Shown: positions 17,989-26,528 of the stretch, one piece after another | How the letters are laid out: every line of letters starts with the position of its first letter | Position numbering within the stretch: position 1 is the stretch's first letter | NCBI RefSeq assembly: GCF_019504385.1 | Contig: NZ_CP080590.1 | Coordinates: forward strand, 2,212,001 to 2,276,000 | Direction of reading: 5' to 3' | Source: Devosia salina | Lineage (GTDB): Bacteria > Pseudomonadota > Alphaproteobacteria > Rhizobiales > Devosiaceae | DNA: 64,000 nt | Notes under the pieces: model-generated | What the model was told of the DNA's origin: nothing | Seen by the model: the letters and a program-made list of their open reading frames with translations, nothing else | Databases searched by the model: none | Program-made: the position numbers and the translations under genes

Positions 17989-18986
17989 CGCACCCTCCCC
18001 TGCTGCTGCAGCCAAACAGCTCCCGCGATGATCGCCGCCTGCACCATCAGCGCCGCCCCTTCGGGCAATCCGTTGGCCAGAAGCGTGTAGCGCACCAGCT
18101 GAATGGTTAGCGCGCCGATTAGCGTGCCGATGACGGTGGCCTTGCCACCAACCAGCAAGGTCCCGCCGACGGCAACCGCCGCAATGGCATCAAGCTCCAT
18201 GCCCAAGCCAACCAGATTGGCGTCGCTGGCGGAGTTTATGGCGATCACCACCAAGCCGGCGACGCCGGCACAAAAACCGCTTATGGCGTAAACGGCGAGC
18301 TTGACCCGATCCACGGGGATTCCCGCCAGGTCGGCCGCTTTTTCGTTGCCGCCCGTCGCCAGGATCTGCCTGCCGAAGACGGTGCGCTGAAGGACCCAGG
18401 CCGCAAGAACGATCATCACGACCATGATCATCACCTGGACCGGTATGCCGAACGGGCGGGCAAGGCCAATCCACTGAAACTCCGGGACGCGGAATACCTG
18501 AAGATTGCCGTTGGTCAGCACCTGCGCGATGCCACGGCCGGCGATAAACAGCACCAGCGTGGCAATGATGGGCTGAATGCGCATCTTGGCCACTAGCCAG
18601 CCGTTGAAGAGCCCAAGCAGCGTCGCCGCCAGCAGTGCAACAGCGATGGCGACGGCAACCGACACACCCATATTGCCTACCGGAAAGATGGTGCCCAGGA
18701 AGATCAAGGGCGCCAGCGCACCCGAAATGGCCATGATCGAGCCGACGGAGAGATCGATGCCCCCGGTGCCGATCACCATCGTCATGCCGATGGCGACGAT
18801 GACGATGGTGCAGACCTGCGTCAAGTTGACGTTGAGCGTCTGCAGCGTCGCGAAGTTACGTGTGAAGAAAAGGTTGAAAACGATCAGCAGCGCCAGCGCA
18901 ACGAGCGTGCCGTAGCGCGCCAGGAAGTCGAGCGGATCAACAAAGCGCGCCGGCTTGGCCGATGAGGAGGAAACAGTTTCGCTCAT
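17985..18986 (-). CDS. Sugar ABC transporter permease (RbsC-like), first copy
   Basis: The 333-residue inner-membrane permease has the family motif GTGGIDLSVGSIMAISGALA near residue 75 and ATGGNEKAADLAGI near 215, the cytoplasmic loop that contacts the ATPase. Its start overlaps the end of the ATPase gene by 4 bp. The two permeases are only moderately alike, so they look like an old duplication rather than a recent one. Confidence 0.94.
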   Translation of the reverse strand: MSETVSSSSAKPARFVDPLDFLARYGTLVALALLIVFNLFFTRNFATLQTLNVNLTQVCTIVIVAIGMTMVIGTGGIDLSVGSIMAISGALAPLIFLGTIFPVGNMGVSVAVAIAVALLAATLLGLFNGWLVAKMRIQPIIATLVLFIAGRGIAQVLTNGNLQVFRVPEFQWIGLARPFGIPVQVMIMVVMIVLAAWVLQRTVFGRQILATGGNEKAADLAGIPVDRVKLAVYAISGFCAGVAGLVVIAINSASDANLVGLGMELDAIAAVAVGGTLLVGGKATVIGTLIGALTIQLVRYTLLANGLPEGAALMVQAAIIAGAVWLQQQGRVR

Positions 18987-20518
18987 GAAGCCACCTGTTC
19001 GATCTGATTGGAGTGACCATGGGCCATGGCCTCGAGCACGCGTTCTTCGGTGATGGCCTCACCATCGAGTTCTGCCGCTGTACGGCCCTCTCGCAACACA
19101 AAGACGCGGTCGGCCCCTTCGATGATCTCTTCGAGTTCCGAAGAGATCATGAGCACTGCCAGGCCTTCGTCCGCCAGCTTGCGGATCAGCCGCTGGATTT
19201 CCCCTTTAGCCCCCACGTCTATGCCGCGGGTCGGTTCATCAAGGATCAACAGGCGTGGATGTGTGGCGAGCCAACGCGCCAGCAGCACCTTTTGCTGGTT
19301 GCCCCCCGACAGTTCGCGGATTTTCTGCGCCGGGCCCGAGCATTTGATACCAAGCTGCTTGATGAAGCCATCTACGACTTCACGCTGCTGCCGCTCTGAA
19401 ATCACGCCCCGTCGGCTGATCCGTGGGAGAAGGGCCAATGTCAGGTTATCGGCAACGCTGAGCTCGGGCACGATGCCTTCGAGCTTGCGATCCTCGGTGA
19501 CAAAGCCAAGGCCGGCTCCAATAGCATCCTTCGGATTCCGGGGATCATAGACTTGCCCCTCCATTTTCATGTGGCCGGCCTGCGCCCTGTCCATGCCGAA
19601 CAGCACATGCGCAGTCTCGGTCCGGCCTGCACCGAGGAGGCCGGCAAACCCGACGATCTCCCCACGCTTGACGGCGAAAGAGACGTCGCGCACTGCATTT
19701 CCAGCGGCAAGATGCTGCGCCTGCAACACAACTTCGCCCGCGCTTCGTTGCCGCGCGGCGAAGGCGGTGGCGTGACCATCGCTGCGGGCCACGTCACGAC
19801 CCAGCATCGCGGAGACTAGCTCGAGCTTGTCAATACTGTCCATGTTGGCGACGCGCACGGTCTTGCCGTCGCGCATGATAGTGACTCGATCACAGACTTC
19901 GTAGAGTTCGTCGAGCTTGTGGCTGACGAAGACAACCGAAACGCCATCGGCCTTGAGCTGGCGGATCACCCGGAACAGCACCTCCACCTCCTTTTCGTCC
20001 AGAGAAGAGGTGGGCTCGTCCATGATGACGAGGCGCGCCGAAAAGCCAATGGCCCGCGCGATGGCCACCATCTGCTGGGTGGCGGTGTTGAAGTCCAACA
20101 GCGGACGGCGCACGTCGATGCGGATGCCGAAGGTGGACAGGAGGCGTTCGGCCTCCCGGTGCATGGCGTTCCAGTCGAGAAGGCCGAAGCGGCGATGCTC
20201 ACGGCCCAGGCAAACGTTTTCCGTAACGGAGCGGAGCGGCACCAGATTGATTTCTTGATAGATCGTGCTGATGCCGCGGGCCTGAGCCTGGTGTGGCGAA
20301 TGCACTTCGAAGGGCCTTCCGGCAAAACTCACGGTTCCCCCATCGCGGCGATGGTAGCCGGTGAGCACCTTGATCATGGTGGATTTGCCGGCGCCGTTCT
20401 GGCCGATCAGCGCATGCACCTCTCCCGGCAAGATTTCGAGCGAAGCACCCGCAAGCGCCGGAATGCCGGCGAAGCGCTTTTCCACGCCGCTCATCGACAA
20501 CAATGGGGTATCTGCCAT
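18983..20518 (-). CDS. Sugar ABC transporter ATP-binding protein (RbsA/MglA type, two ATPase domains)
   Basis: The product is about 511 residues with two fused nucleotide-binding domains. The first has Walker A GQNGAGKSTMIK at about residue 38 and Walker B VIMDEPTSSLDEKE. The second has a degenerate Walker A (GLLGAGRTETA) but an intact signature LSGGNQQKVLLARWL and Walker B LILDEPTRGIDVG. One active and one degenerate site is normal in this family. ATG 20518 follows a short spacer holding a perfect hairpin after the binding-protein gene. Confidence 0.95.
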   Translation of the reverse strand: MADTPLLSMSGVEKRFAGIPALAGASLEILPGEVHALIGQNGAGKSTMIKVLTGYHRRDGGTVSFAGRPFEVHSPHQAQARGISTIYQEINLVPLRSVTENVCLGREHRRFGLLDWNAMHREAERLLSTFGIRIDVRRPLLDFNTATQQMVAIARAIGFSARLVIMDEPTSSLDEKEVEVLFRVIRQLKADGVSVVFVSHKLDELYEVCDRVTIMRDGKTVRVANMDSIDKLELVSAMLGRDVARSDGHATAFAARQRSAGEVVLQAQHLAAGNAVRDVSFAVKRGEIVGFAGLLGAGRTETAHVLFGMDRAQAGHMKMEGQVYDPRNPKDAIGAGLGFVTEDRKLEGIVPELSVADNLTLALLPRISRRGVISERQQREVVDGFIKQLGIKCSGPAQKIRELSGGNQQKVLLARWLATHPRLLILDEPTRGIDVGAKGEIQRLIRKLADEGLAVLMISSELEEIIEGADRVFVLREGRTAAELDGEAITEERVLEAMAHGHSNQIEQVAS

Positions 20519-20540
20519 GCCTTTGCCTTCACATTGGCGC

Positions 20541-20566
20541 ATCCGCCCGCAAGATGGCGGGCGGAT
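20541..20566 (-). terminator. Perfect 10-bp hairpin between binding-protein and ATPase genes
   Basis: ATCCGCCCGC (20541-20550) pairs perfectly with GCGGGCGGAT (20557-20566) around a 6-nt loop. It lies 17 bp after the binding-protein stop and ends 23 bp before the ATPase start, with no T-run. Such hairpins usually protect the upstream mRNA from 3' decay or attenuate read-through, giving more binding protein than transporter. Confidence 0.75.
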
Positions 20567-20582
20567 ACTGCGTGGATGGGAC

Positions 20583-21566
20583 TTAGTAGGCGGTATCGAT
20601 GAGGTCCGCAGCGTTTTCTGGCGTATAGATCTGGTCCGGATTGATGATCACCGGCGGAATTTCCTCGCCTGCGGCATAAGCCAAGGCCGTGTCGAACGCC
20701 TTGGGTCCGAAGCGCGGGTTGCACTCAACGACGGCCTCGATCTTGCCGTCCACAACCAGCTGCACCGCCTCGCGGCCGCCATCGATGGAGAACACCAGGC
20801 AATCGTCCCGGCCGGCCGTGCGACCAGCGGCCTCGAGCGCCGCGATAGCGCCGATCGCCATCTCGTCGTTGTGGGCATAGATCACGTTGGCGTCGGGATG
20901 CGCCTGCAGCAGCGTTTCGGCAACTTGCCGGCCGCGGTCGCGGGCGAAGTCGCCCGACTGGGAGGCAACGACCCGATAGTCGGAATGGTCGGCGAGGAAT
21001 TCCTCGAACCCACGCTTGCGGTCATTGGCAGGAGAGGACCCGGTCGTGCCCTCGAGCTGAATGATGGTCTTCTTGTCCCCGCCCATGCCCACCAGATATT
21101 CGGCGATCCGCCGACCTTCCTCGACGAAGTCCGAGCCGATAAAAGTGATGTAGTCCTCGCCGGGCTTGGCAAGGCTCTGATCGACATTGCGGTCGAGCAG
21201 GATCACCGGGATGCCGGCCCCCTTGGCTGCCATGATCGCCGGGATAAGCGGCTTCTCTTCGCGAGGGGCGAGAAAAATCAGGTCGACGCCCTGCGCGATC
21301 ATGGAATTGACGTCAGCTACCTGCTTGGCGGCCGATCCGGCGGCATCGGTATAGACCAACTGCCAGCCCCGCGCCGCCGCCTCGTCCTGCATGGACTTGG
21401 TCTGAGCCAAACGCCAGGGATTGTTGCTCTCGGTCTGCGCAAAGCCGACCTTATAGGTTTCCTTCTGCTCGAGCGGCGGCGGCGCGGCAAAGGCGCGCGA
21501 AGCCAAGATCGAAGCCGCGGCACTGGCGGCCGAGGCGATTAGTAGACGGCGACGGGTTATTCTCAT
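20583..21566 (-). CDS. Periplasmic sugar-binding protein (RbsB-like) with Tat signal
   Basis: The 327-residue protein starts with a twin-arginine leader (TRRRLLIASAASAAAS) and a likely cleavage at SRAFA. The Peripla_BP_4 fold follows: KVGFAQTESNNPWRLAQTKS, AQGVDLIFLAPREEKPLIP, LDRNVDQ and YAHNDEMAIGAIAALEAAG. It delivers a sugar or sugar acid to the adjacent permeases; the ligand is unknown. Tat export of a sugar-binding protein is less common than Sec export. Confidence 0.93.
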   Translation of the reverse strand: MRITRRRLLIASAASAAASILASRAFAAPPPLEQKETYKVGFAQTESNNPWRLAQTKSMQDEAAARGWQLVYTDAAGSAAKQVADVNSMIAQGVDLIFLAPREEKPLIPAIMAAKGAGIPVILLDRNVDQSLAKPGEDYITFIGSDFVEEGRRIAEYLVGMGGDKKTIIQLEGTTGSSPANDRKRGFEEFLADHSDYRVVASQSGDFARDRGRQVAETLLQAHPDANVIYAHNDEMAIGAIAALEAAGRTAGRDDCLVFSIDGGREAVQLVVDGKIEAVVECNPRFGPKAFDTALAYAAGEEIPPVIINPDQIYTPENAADLIDTAY

Positions 21567-21667
21567 TTAATGGTTCCTCCCAAATTCCTCGCGCGCTGGC
21601 GAGGTGGTTGCAATTAGCTGACGACACTGGTTCGCAATCTCATTGCGGTCCCAGCACTGATCCTGTT

Positions 21668-21683
21668 CCGGCCTTAGGGCCGG
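21668..21683 (-). terminator. CCGGCC hairpin between SDR and binding-protein genes
   Basis: CCGGCC (21668-21673) and GGCCGG (21678-21683) form a perfect 6-bp GC stem with the tetraloop TTAG. It lies in the 153-bp spacer between the SDR stop (21720) and the binding-protein start (21566). No T-run follows, so it may be attenuating rather than terminating. Confidence 0.45.
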
Positions 21684-21719
21684 CGGATTCCTCCCTATTG
21701 TTCAACCCTCCTTTTTGTC

Positions 21720-22445
21720 TCAGTTCACCGCAAATCCGGCGTCCACCGGCATGGCCACGCCGTTGATCATTGCCGCCGCATCGCTGAGTAGAAACAGGAT
21801 CACCGAGGCGACTTCCTCCGGTCGCACGAAGCGCCCCAGCGGCATGCGACGCAGCACTGGCTCGGACTTAACCGGATCGCTCCAGGCCTTGACGGCCATG
21901 GGCGTCAGCGTGATGGCGGGATTGACCGCGTTGACGCGGATGCCCTGCCGGCCGAGTTCGTTGGCCATGACCCGTGTCATAGCGTCGAGCGCACCCTTGC
22001 TGGCGCAGTAAGCGGCATGATCGGCCCACCCCACCCAGGACGCGTTGCTCGAGACATTGACGATCGCCCCGCCCTGCCCCCGCGAAATCCGGTCTCTGGC
22101 ATATTCCTGCGCCAGGATCATCGGCGCCTTGAGATTGACCGCCAGCAGGATGTCGAGGCTTGCCACGCTGGCGTCGAGAAAAGGCTCGAGCACGGTCATG
22201 CCCGCATTGTTGACCAGATAGTCGCACGGCAACGCCTTATGCGCGGCGACCCGTGTGGCCTGTGCATCAACAAGATCAACCGGGATGACCTCACAGCCGA
22301 TGTGATCCCGGAGTTCGTGCAGGTCAGCCTCCGTCCGGCTCATGGCGATGACCCGGGCACCTTGTTCGGCCAACATCAGGGCGGTTGCCCGGCCGATGCC
22401 CTTGCCGGCACCGGTAACCAGAACGGATTTCCCCTCAAGCGACAT
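21720..22445 (-). CDS. SDR oxidoreductase (carbonyl/L-xylulose reductase-like)
   Basis: The 241-residue classical SDR has GAGKGIGRATA at residue 12, the Arg in AMSRTEADL that suggests NADP preference, NNAG near 85 and the catalytic YCASKGA near 145. The C-terminus ends INGVAMPVDAGFAVN. Overall it resembles dicarbonyl/L-xylulose reductases. It overlaps the end of the GMC oxidoreductase gene by about 11 bp, so both are in one transcript upstream of the ABC genes. The substrate is not known but is probably the imported polyol or sugar. Confidence 0.9.
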   Translation of the reverse strand: MSLEGKSVLVTGAGKGIGRATALMLAEQGARVIAMSRTEADLHELRDHIGCEVIPVDLVDAQATRVAAHKALPCDYLVNNAGMTVLEPFLDASVASLDILLAVNLKAPMILAQEYARDRISRGQGGAIVNVSSNASWVGWADHAAYCASKGALDAMTRVMANELGRQGIRVNAVNPAITLTPMAVKAWSDPVKSEPVLRRMPLGRFVRPEEVASVILFLLSDAAAMINGVAMPVDAGFAVN

Positions 22446-24087
22446 GGCTCACCCGCTCCTGGCCCAGCTGCCGCGGAGCGCCCAGAATGAAGCTGGCGCA
22501 GCGATCGCCCAGCATCATTGCCGGCGCCGCGGTGTTACCCGAATTGATCGTGGGACATGCCGACATATCGGCGACGCGCAGATTTGCCACGCCGCGTACC
22601 CGCATCTGGGCATCGAGCACCGCCAACGGATCGCCGTCCGGCCCCATTCGGCAGGTCCCGGCCGGATGGTAATTGGTCTTGACCATCTTTCTGCAATGGG
22701 CCGCCAATGCTTCATCGCTGAGATCTGAAGTATCGGGCCGCAGGACCTTATCCACCCGCTTGCCCAGCGGTCCGTCCTGGAAGGCTTGGAGAAAGAAGCG
22801 CTGACCGGCAATCATGGTGGCCATATCGTCCGGATGCTTGAGAAGATGCGGCGACACGATGGGCATATCGGCAGGATCCGCAGAGCGCAGTTTCACAAAG
22901 CCTCGCGACTTGGGCTTGGTCACCACGGTGGTGATCGTCACACCATGGGTCGGATCGATCAACTTGAGCAGGTCGCGATCGAGATAAACGAAGGGGACAC
23001 AGAAGGCCTGGATGCTGGGCTCGCCTTCGGGATCAAGTGGATTGACAAACGCTCCTGCTTCCACCCCCGCCGAGGTGACCACCCCGGTGCCGAACACCTT
23101 GAACTGCAGCCCATGCATGATCATGCGCCAGCCATCGGTATGCCCGAAATAGCCGTAGGGTCCGTCGAAATGGGCAAGGATTGGCACTTCGGGGTGGTCG
23201 ATCAGATTCTGCCCCACGCCCGGTGCATTTATCACCGCTTCGATCCCTTGCTGCCGCAGGTCATCTGCCGGACCGATCCCGGACAACATCAGCAGCTGGG
23301 GCGTGACCAGCGCGCCCGAAGCTACGATGATCTCGCTCCGCGCCCACACGGTTCGCTCCCCAGTTCCATCAGCAAAAACGACGCCGGTGGCCCGTTCGTT
23401 TTCCACGAGGATCCGCTTCACGGGCGCGTTGAGCCTGACCGTCAGCAGGGGATTGCTCCGGAGCGGCTCGATAAAGGCGTACGCGGCGCTGCTGCGCTTG
23501 CCCCGCCGGTTCATGAACTGATAAAAGCCCGCTCCAGTCTGCGAGGACCCGTTGAAATCCGGGTTGAACGGCACACCAAGTCCCTGCATGGTCTGCACGA
23601 ACCAGCGCGACACATCATCGATATGGCCGGGATCGGAGACAAGGAGCGGGCCGCTGTCGTTGTGGCGTTCGTCGAAGAAGCGGTTGTTGCCTTCCATGTT
23701 GCGGAAGTGGGGCAACACATGCTCCCAGTCCCAGCGGACCCCACTGTTGTTGCCGCGCAAAAGCTCGTCCCAGGAGTCGTAGTCGGACGGGCGTCCGCGC
23801 ATGTAGACTTGGGCATTCACGGAGGTGCCGCCGCCAAGCACGTTGCCCTGGCTTATCTCATGCACGCGCCCGTCCAGATGCTCCTGGGGAGTGGTCGCAT
23901 GATAGCGCATGAACTTGCTGCCATTGATCATCTTGAAGATGCCCGGGGGCATGTCGAGCAGCGGATGGTGATGCGAGTGCCCGGCTTCCAACAGCAGCAC
24001 GCGGCGCCCAGCCTCGACAAGCCGCGCGGCCGCGACGCAACCCGAAGCGCCTCCTCCCACGACGATATGATCATATTCGTCAGCCAC
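22435..24087 (-). CDS. GMC-family FAD oxidoreductase (choline/alcohol dehydrogenase-like)
   Basis: The 550-residue flavoprotein has the FAD-binding motif VVGGGASGCVAAARL at residue 9, the GMC signature QGNVLGGGTSVNAQVYMRG near 80, and the catalytic His in NYHPAGTCRMG near 480, then ACPTINSGNTAAPAMMLGDR. GMC enzymes oxidise alcohols or sugars and pass electrons to quinone or oxygen. GTG 24087 is preferred because GGGAGG lies 7 bp upstream; GTG 24102 is an alternative. It sits directly downstream of the GntR/FCD gene. Confidence 0.92.
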   Translation of the reverse strand: MADEYDHIVVGGGASGCVAAARLVEAGRRVLLLEAGHSHHHPLLDMPPGIFKMINGSKFMRYHATTPQEHLDGRVHEISQGNVLGGGTSVNAQVYMRGRPSDYDSWDELLRGNNSGVRWDWEHVLPHFRNMEGNNRFFDERHNDSGPLLVSDPGHIDDVSRWFVQTMQGLGVPFNPDFNGSSQTGAGFYQFMNRRGKRSSAAYAFIEPLRSNPLLTVRLNAPVKRILVENERATGVVFADGTGERTVWARSEIIVASGALVTPQLLMLSGIGPADDLRQQGIEAVINAPGVGQNLIDHPEVPILAHFDGPYGYFGHTDGWRMIMHGLQFKVFGTGVVTSAGVEAGAFVNPLDPEGEPSIQAFCVPFVYLDRDLLKLIDPTHGVTITTVVTKPKSRGFVKLRSADPADMPIVSPHLLKHPDDMATMIAGQRFFLQAFQDGPLGKRVDKVLRPDTSDLSDEALAAHCRKMVKTNYHPAGTCRMGPDGDPLAVLDAQMRVRGVANLRVADMSACPTINSGNTAAPAMMLGDRCASFILGAPRQLGQERVSHVA

Positions 24088-24126
24088 GTCTCGTCCTCCC
24101 ACCCAACCTGTTTCTCTTTGCGGAAC

Positions 24127-24903
24127 TCAGGCCGGCTCGAATGTTCCCCGCACGTATTCCCAGGCGGCAGCGAGATGCCCTTTCAGCGCCTCCTCCGCCG
24201 CTTCCGCGTCCCGCTCCACGATGCAACGATAGATCTCGCGGTGACTGAGGAAATTGCTCCGGTTTCGCTCAGAGGAGCGATCCATCCGCTCCCAATGAGG
24301 GCGCAGCCAGGCGGTGAAGGCACGGTGTATCGAGGGCATTACCGGGTTCCGCGGCAGCTCATAGAGCACCGCGTGAAAGGCCATGTCGCTACGATAGAAT
24401 TCGGCTGCGTCGGCAATCGCCGCCTCGTTGGCATCCAGCGCCCGCTTGAGCGCAGCGATATCGTCCTTGCGAGCATGAAGCGCCGCGTAGCGTACCAGCG
24501 CGGCCTCCATGAAGACCCGCGTATCGTAAAGATTCTTGACCCCGGCCGACTGGCCGAGCAGTTGACCAACCACTCCGCCCAGCGCTGAAAGCGCGGCATC
24601 ATAGCCGGGGCGGCGCACCACGGGACGAAAGCGCGGACGTGTTTCGACCAAACCCCGTCCGGCCAGACGAACCACCGCTTCGCGGGCGACCGTACGGCTG
24701 ATGCCGAACCGGGACATCAGTTCGCGTTCGGCAGGCAGGAAGCTGCCATCGGCCAATTCGCCCGCACCGATCATTGCCTCGAGCCGCGTGACCACCGCAT
24801 CGGCCGCCCGATCCGCGCCGCCCCGACTTGCCTCCGCAAACTGCTCCACTGCACCTACCACCCCGATCGTCTCTCTCACCTCACTGAACCACATTTGCGC
24901 CAA
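24127..24903 (-). CDS. GntR/FCD-family transcriptional regulator
   Basis: The 258-residue protein has a GntR winged helix from about residue 30 to 95 (GSFLPAERELMSRFGISRTV, AREAVVRLAGRGLVETR) and an FCD ligand domain with the expected metal/ligand residues (DTRVFMEAALVRYAA, DMAFHAVLYELP, HREIYRCIVERDAEAAEEAL). FCD regulators usually bind sugar acids and repress catabolic genes. It is divergent from the aldehyde dehydrogenase, with two matching palindromes in between. Confidence 0.93.
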   Translation of the reverse strand: MAQMWFSEVRETIGVVGAVEQFAEASRGGADRAADAVVTRLEAMIGAGELADGSFLPAERELMSRFGISRTVAREAVVRLAGRGLVETRPRFRPVVRRPGYDAALSALGGVVGQLLGQSAGVKNLYDTRVFMEAALVRYAALHARKDDIAALKRALDANEAAIADAAEFYRSDMAFHAVLYELPRNPVMPSIHRAFTAWLRPHWERMDRSSERNRSNFLSHREIYRCIVERDAEAAEEALKGHLAAAWEYVRGTFEPA

Positions 24904-24922
24904 AAGGCAATCCCAAAAGCAC

Positions 24923-24939
24923 GTTTGGTCGCTCCAAAC
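24923..24939. promoter_or_regulatory. Candidate GntR operator 1
   Basis: GTTTGG-TCGCT-CCAAAC is a perfect 6-bp inverted repeat with a 5-bp spacer. It starts 20 bp upstream of the GntR/FCD start codon in the divergent spacer. A second element with the same spacing and nearly the same arms lies at 25009-25025. Confidence 0.65.
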
Positions 24940-25008
24940 TTACGATCAATCTCTTTCCATGGCTATAGGGGTTGACTTTGGTGACGATCCTCAGCTCATT
25001 TACCCTCA

Positions 25009-25025
25009 ATTTGGTCGGATCAAAT
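25009..25025. promoter_or_regulatory. Candidate GntR operator 2
   Basis: ATTTGG-TCGGA-TCAAAT matches operator 1 in spacing and in the TTTGGTCG core, with one mismatched arm pair. It lies 18 bp before the aldehyde dehydrogenase start, where a bound repressor would block initiation. The centres of the two sites are 86 bp apart. Confidence 0.6.
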
Positions 25026-25042
25026 GTCTGCGGAGAGCACCA

Positions 25043-26521
25043 ATGTTGCAGGAGATGTTGTCGGCGCTGACCGGCGCAGGCGCTTATCGTGGCCAGATGT
25101 TCATCAATGGGCACTGGACCGACGGCAGCTCCCGCGACGTGTACGAGGTAGAAAACCCCGCCACTGGGCGCATCATCGGCACCATTCCCCAAGGAGGAGC
25201 GGACGATGCCGCGGCCGCGGTGGACGCAGCGCAAAGCGCGCAACCTGCCTGGGCGGCGCTGCCGCCATTTGAGCGAGCCAAACTGCTGGTCGCCCTTGCC
25301 GATGCGGTGAAAGAACACGCCGGCGTGCTGGCGCGCATCGTGGTCGCCGAACAGGGCAAGCCGCTCAACCAGGCAATGGGCGAAGTGGGGGCCACCGAGA
25401 CTTTTCTGCGCTATGCGGCCGAAAGCGCGCGCCGCATCGAAGGAGACATCGTTCCTTCCGACAGCGTAAATGAAGAGGTCTGGATCCGCCGCGTTCCGCA
25501 TGGCGTCGTGGTTGGCCTAACGGCCTGGAATTTTCCCGCTGCCCTGGCTGCCCGAAAATTGGGTCCGGCGCTGGTGGCCGGCAACACCTTTGTGCTCAAA
25601 GCCCACGAATTCACGCCCTTTTCGGGCATCGCGCTGGTCCAACTAGCCGACCACATCGGCTTTCCACCCGGGGTGTTCAACGTGGTCACAGGCGCCGGGC
25701 GCACCGTCGGCGAAGCCCTCGTGACAAGTCCCGCCTCGGATCTCATAACCATGACAGGCAGCACCCGTGCCGGCCGGGAAATCTACCGCTCCAGCGCCGA
25801 TCGGATCAAAGTGCTGCGGCTCGAACTGGGTGGCAAAGCACCGTTCATCGTCATGGACGACGCCGATATCGATGCCGCCGTGGAAAGTGCGGTTGTTGCC
25901 CGCTTCAGCAATTGCGGGCAAATCTGCACTTGCAACGAGCGCATGTATCTTCATGACGCAATCGCAGGCGAATTCCTCGACAAGTTTTTGGCCCGCACCA
26001 GCAGCCTCCGGGTCGGAGATCCACTGAGCAACCCCGACATTGGTCCAAAGATCAGCGGCCCCGAGGTCGACAAGATCGAGGCAATCGTGGAGGACACCCT
26101 TGCGGCGGGTGCCGAGGTGCTTCTGCGGGGCGGTCGCCTACGCGATGGCGCCTACGCGAAAGGGCACTGGTATTCGCCGACCGTGCTGAAGGTCCGCGAC
26201 AACACGGCCCCGGCCATGCAGAAGGAGATCTTCGGACCCGTCGTGCCCGCCATGACAGTCTCAAGCTTCGAGGAAGCGCTGGCGCTGGCCAATGACAGCG
26301 AGTACGGCCTTTCTGCCTACGTCTACTCGCAAAACTTTCGCCGACTGATGCAGGCGGCCAGGGATCTGCAATTCGGCGAAATCTACGTCAATCGCACCAG
26401 CGGCGAATTGGTCCAGGGCTTCCACAACGGGTGGGGGCAATCCGGGCTTGGCGGAGAAGATGGCAAATATGGCCTCGACGGCTATTTCCGCAAGAAAACC
26501 ATGTATGTGAACTGGTCGTGA
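25043..26521 (+). CDS. NAD-dependent aldehyde dehydrogenase (AldA/lactaldehyde dehydrogenase-like)
   Basis: The 492-residue enzyme has the catalytic Glu in LELGGKAPF and the nucleophilic Cys in NCGQICTCNERMY. That Cys context (NCGQxC) is the one found in E. coli AldA. GLTAWNFPAALAARKLGPAL and TGSTRAGREIY complete the NAD fold. ATG 25043 with GGAG 9 bp upstream is chosen; a longer open frame to 24701 overlaps the regulator. It is the first gene of a four-gene sugar-acid operon. Lactaldehyde or glycolaldehyde is a plausible but unproven substrate. Confidence 0.92.
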   Translation: MLQEMLSALTGAGAYRGQMFINGHWTDGSSRDVYEVENPATGRIIGTIPQGGADDAAAAVDAAQSAQPAWAALPPFERAKLLVALADAVKEHAGVLARIVVAEQGKPLNQAMGEVGATETFLRYAAESARRIEGDIVPSDSVNEEVWIRRVPHGVVVGLTAWNFPAALAARKLGPALVAGNTFVLKAHEFTPFSGIALVQLADHIGFPPGVFNVVTGAGRTVGEALVTSPASDLITMTGSTRAGREIYRSSADRIKVLRLELGGKAPFIVMDDADIDAAVESAVVARFSNCGQICTCNERMYLHDAIAGEFLDKFLARTSSLRVGDPLSNPDIGPKISGPEVDKIEAIVEDTLAAGAEVLLRGGRLRDGAYAKGHWYSPTVLKVRDNTAPAMQKEIFGPVVPAMTVSSFEEALALANDSEYGLSAYVYSQNFRRLMQAARDLQFGEIYVNRTSGELVQGFHNGWGQSGLGGEDGKYGLDGYFRKKTMYVNWS

Positions 26522-26528
26522 GAGGGCA

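Noticed and set aside
22786..24588. A 600-codon forward open frame antisense to the GMC oxidoreductase and GntR genes
   Set aside because: It is a long shadow frame: the GMC motifs are clear on the reverse strand and the forward translation is low in hydrophobic structure.
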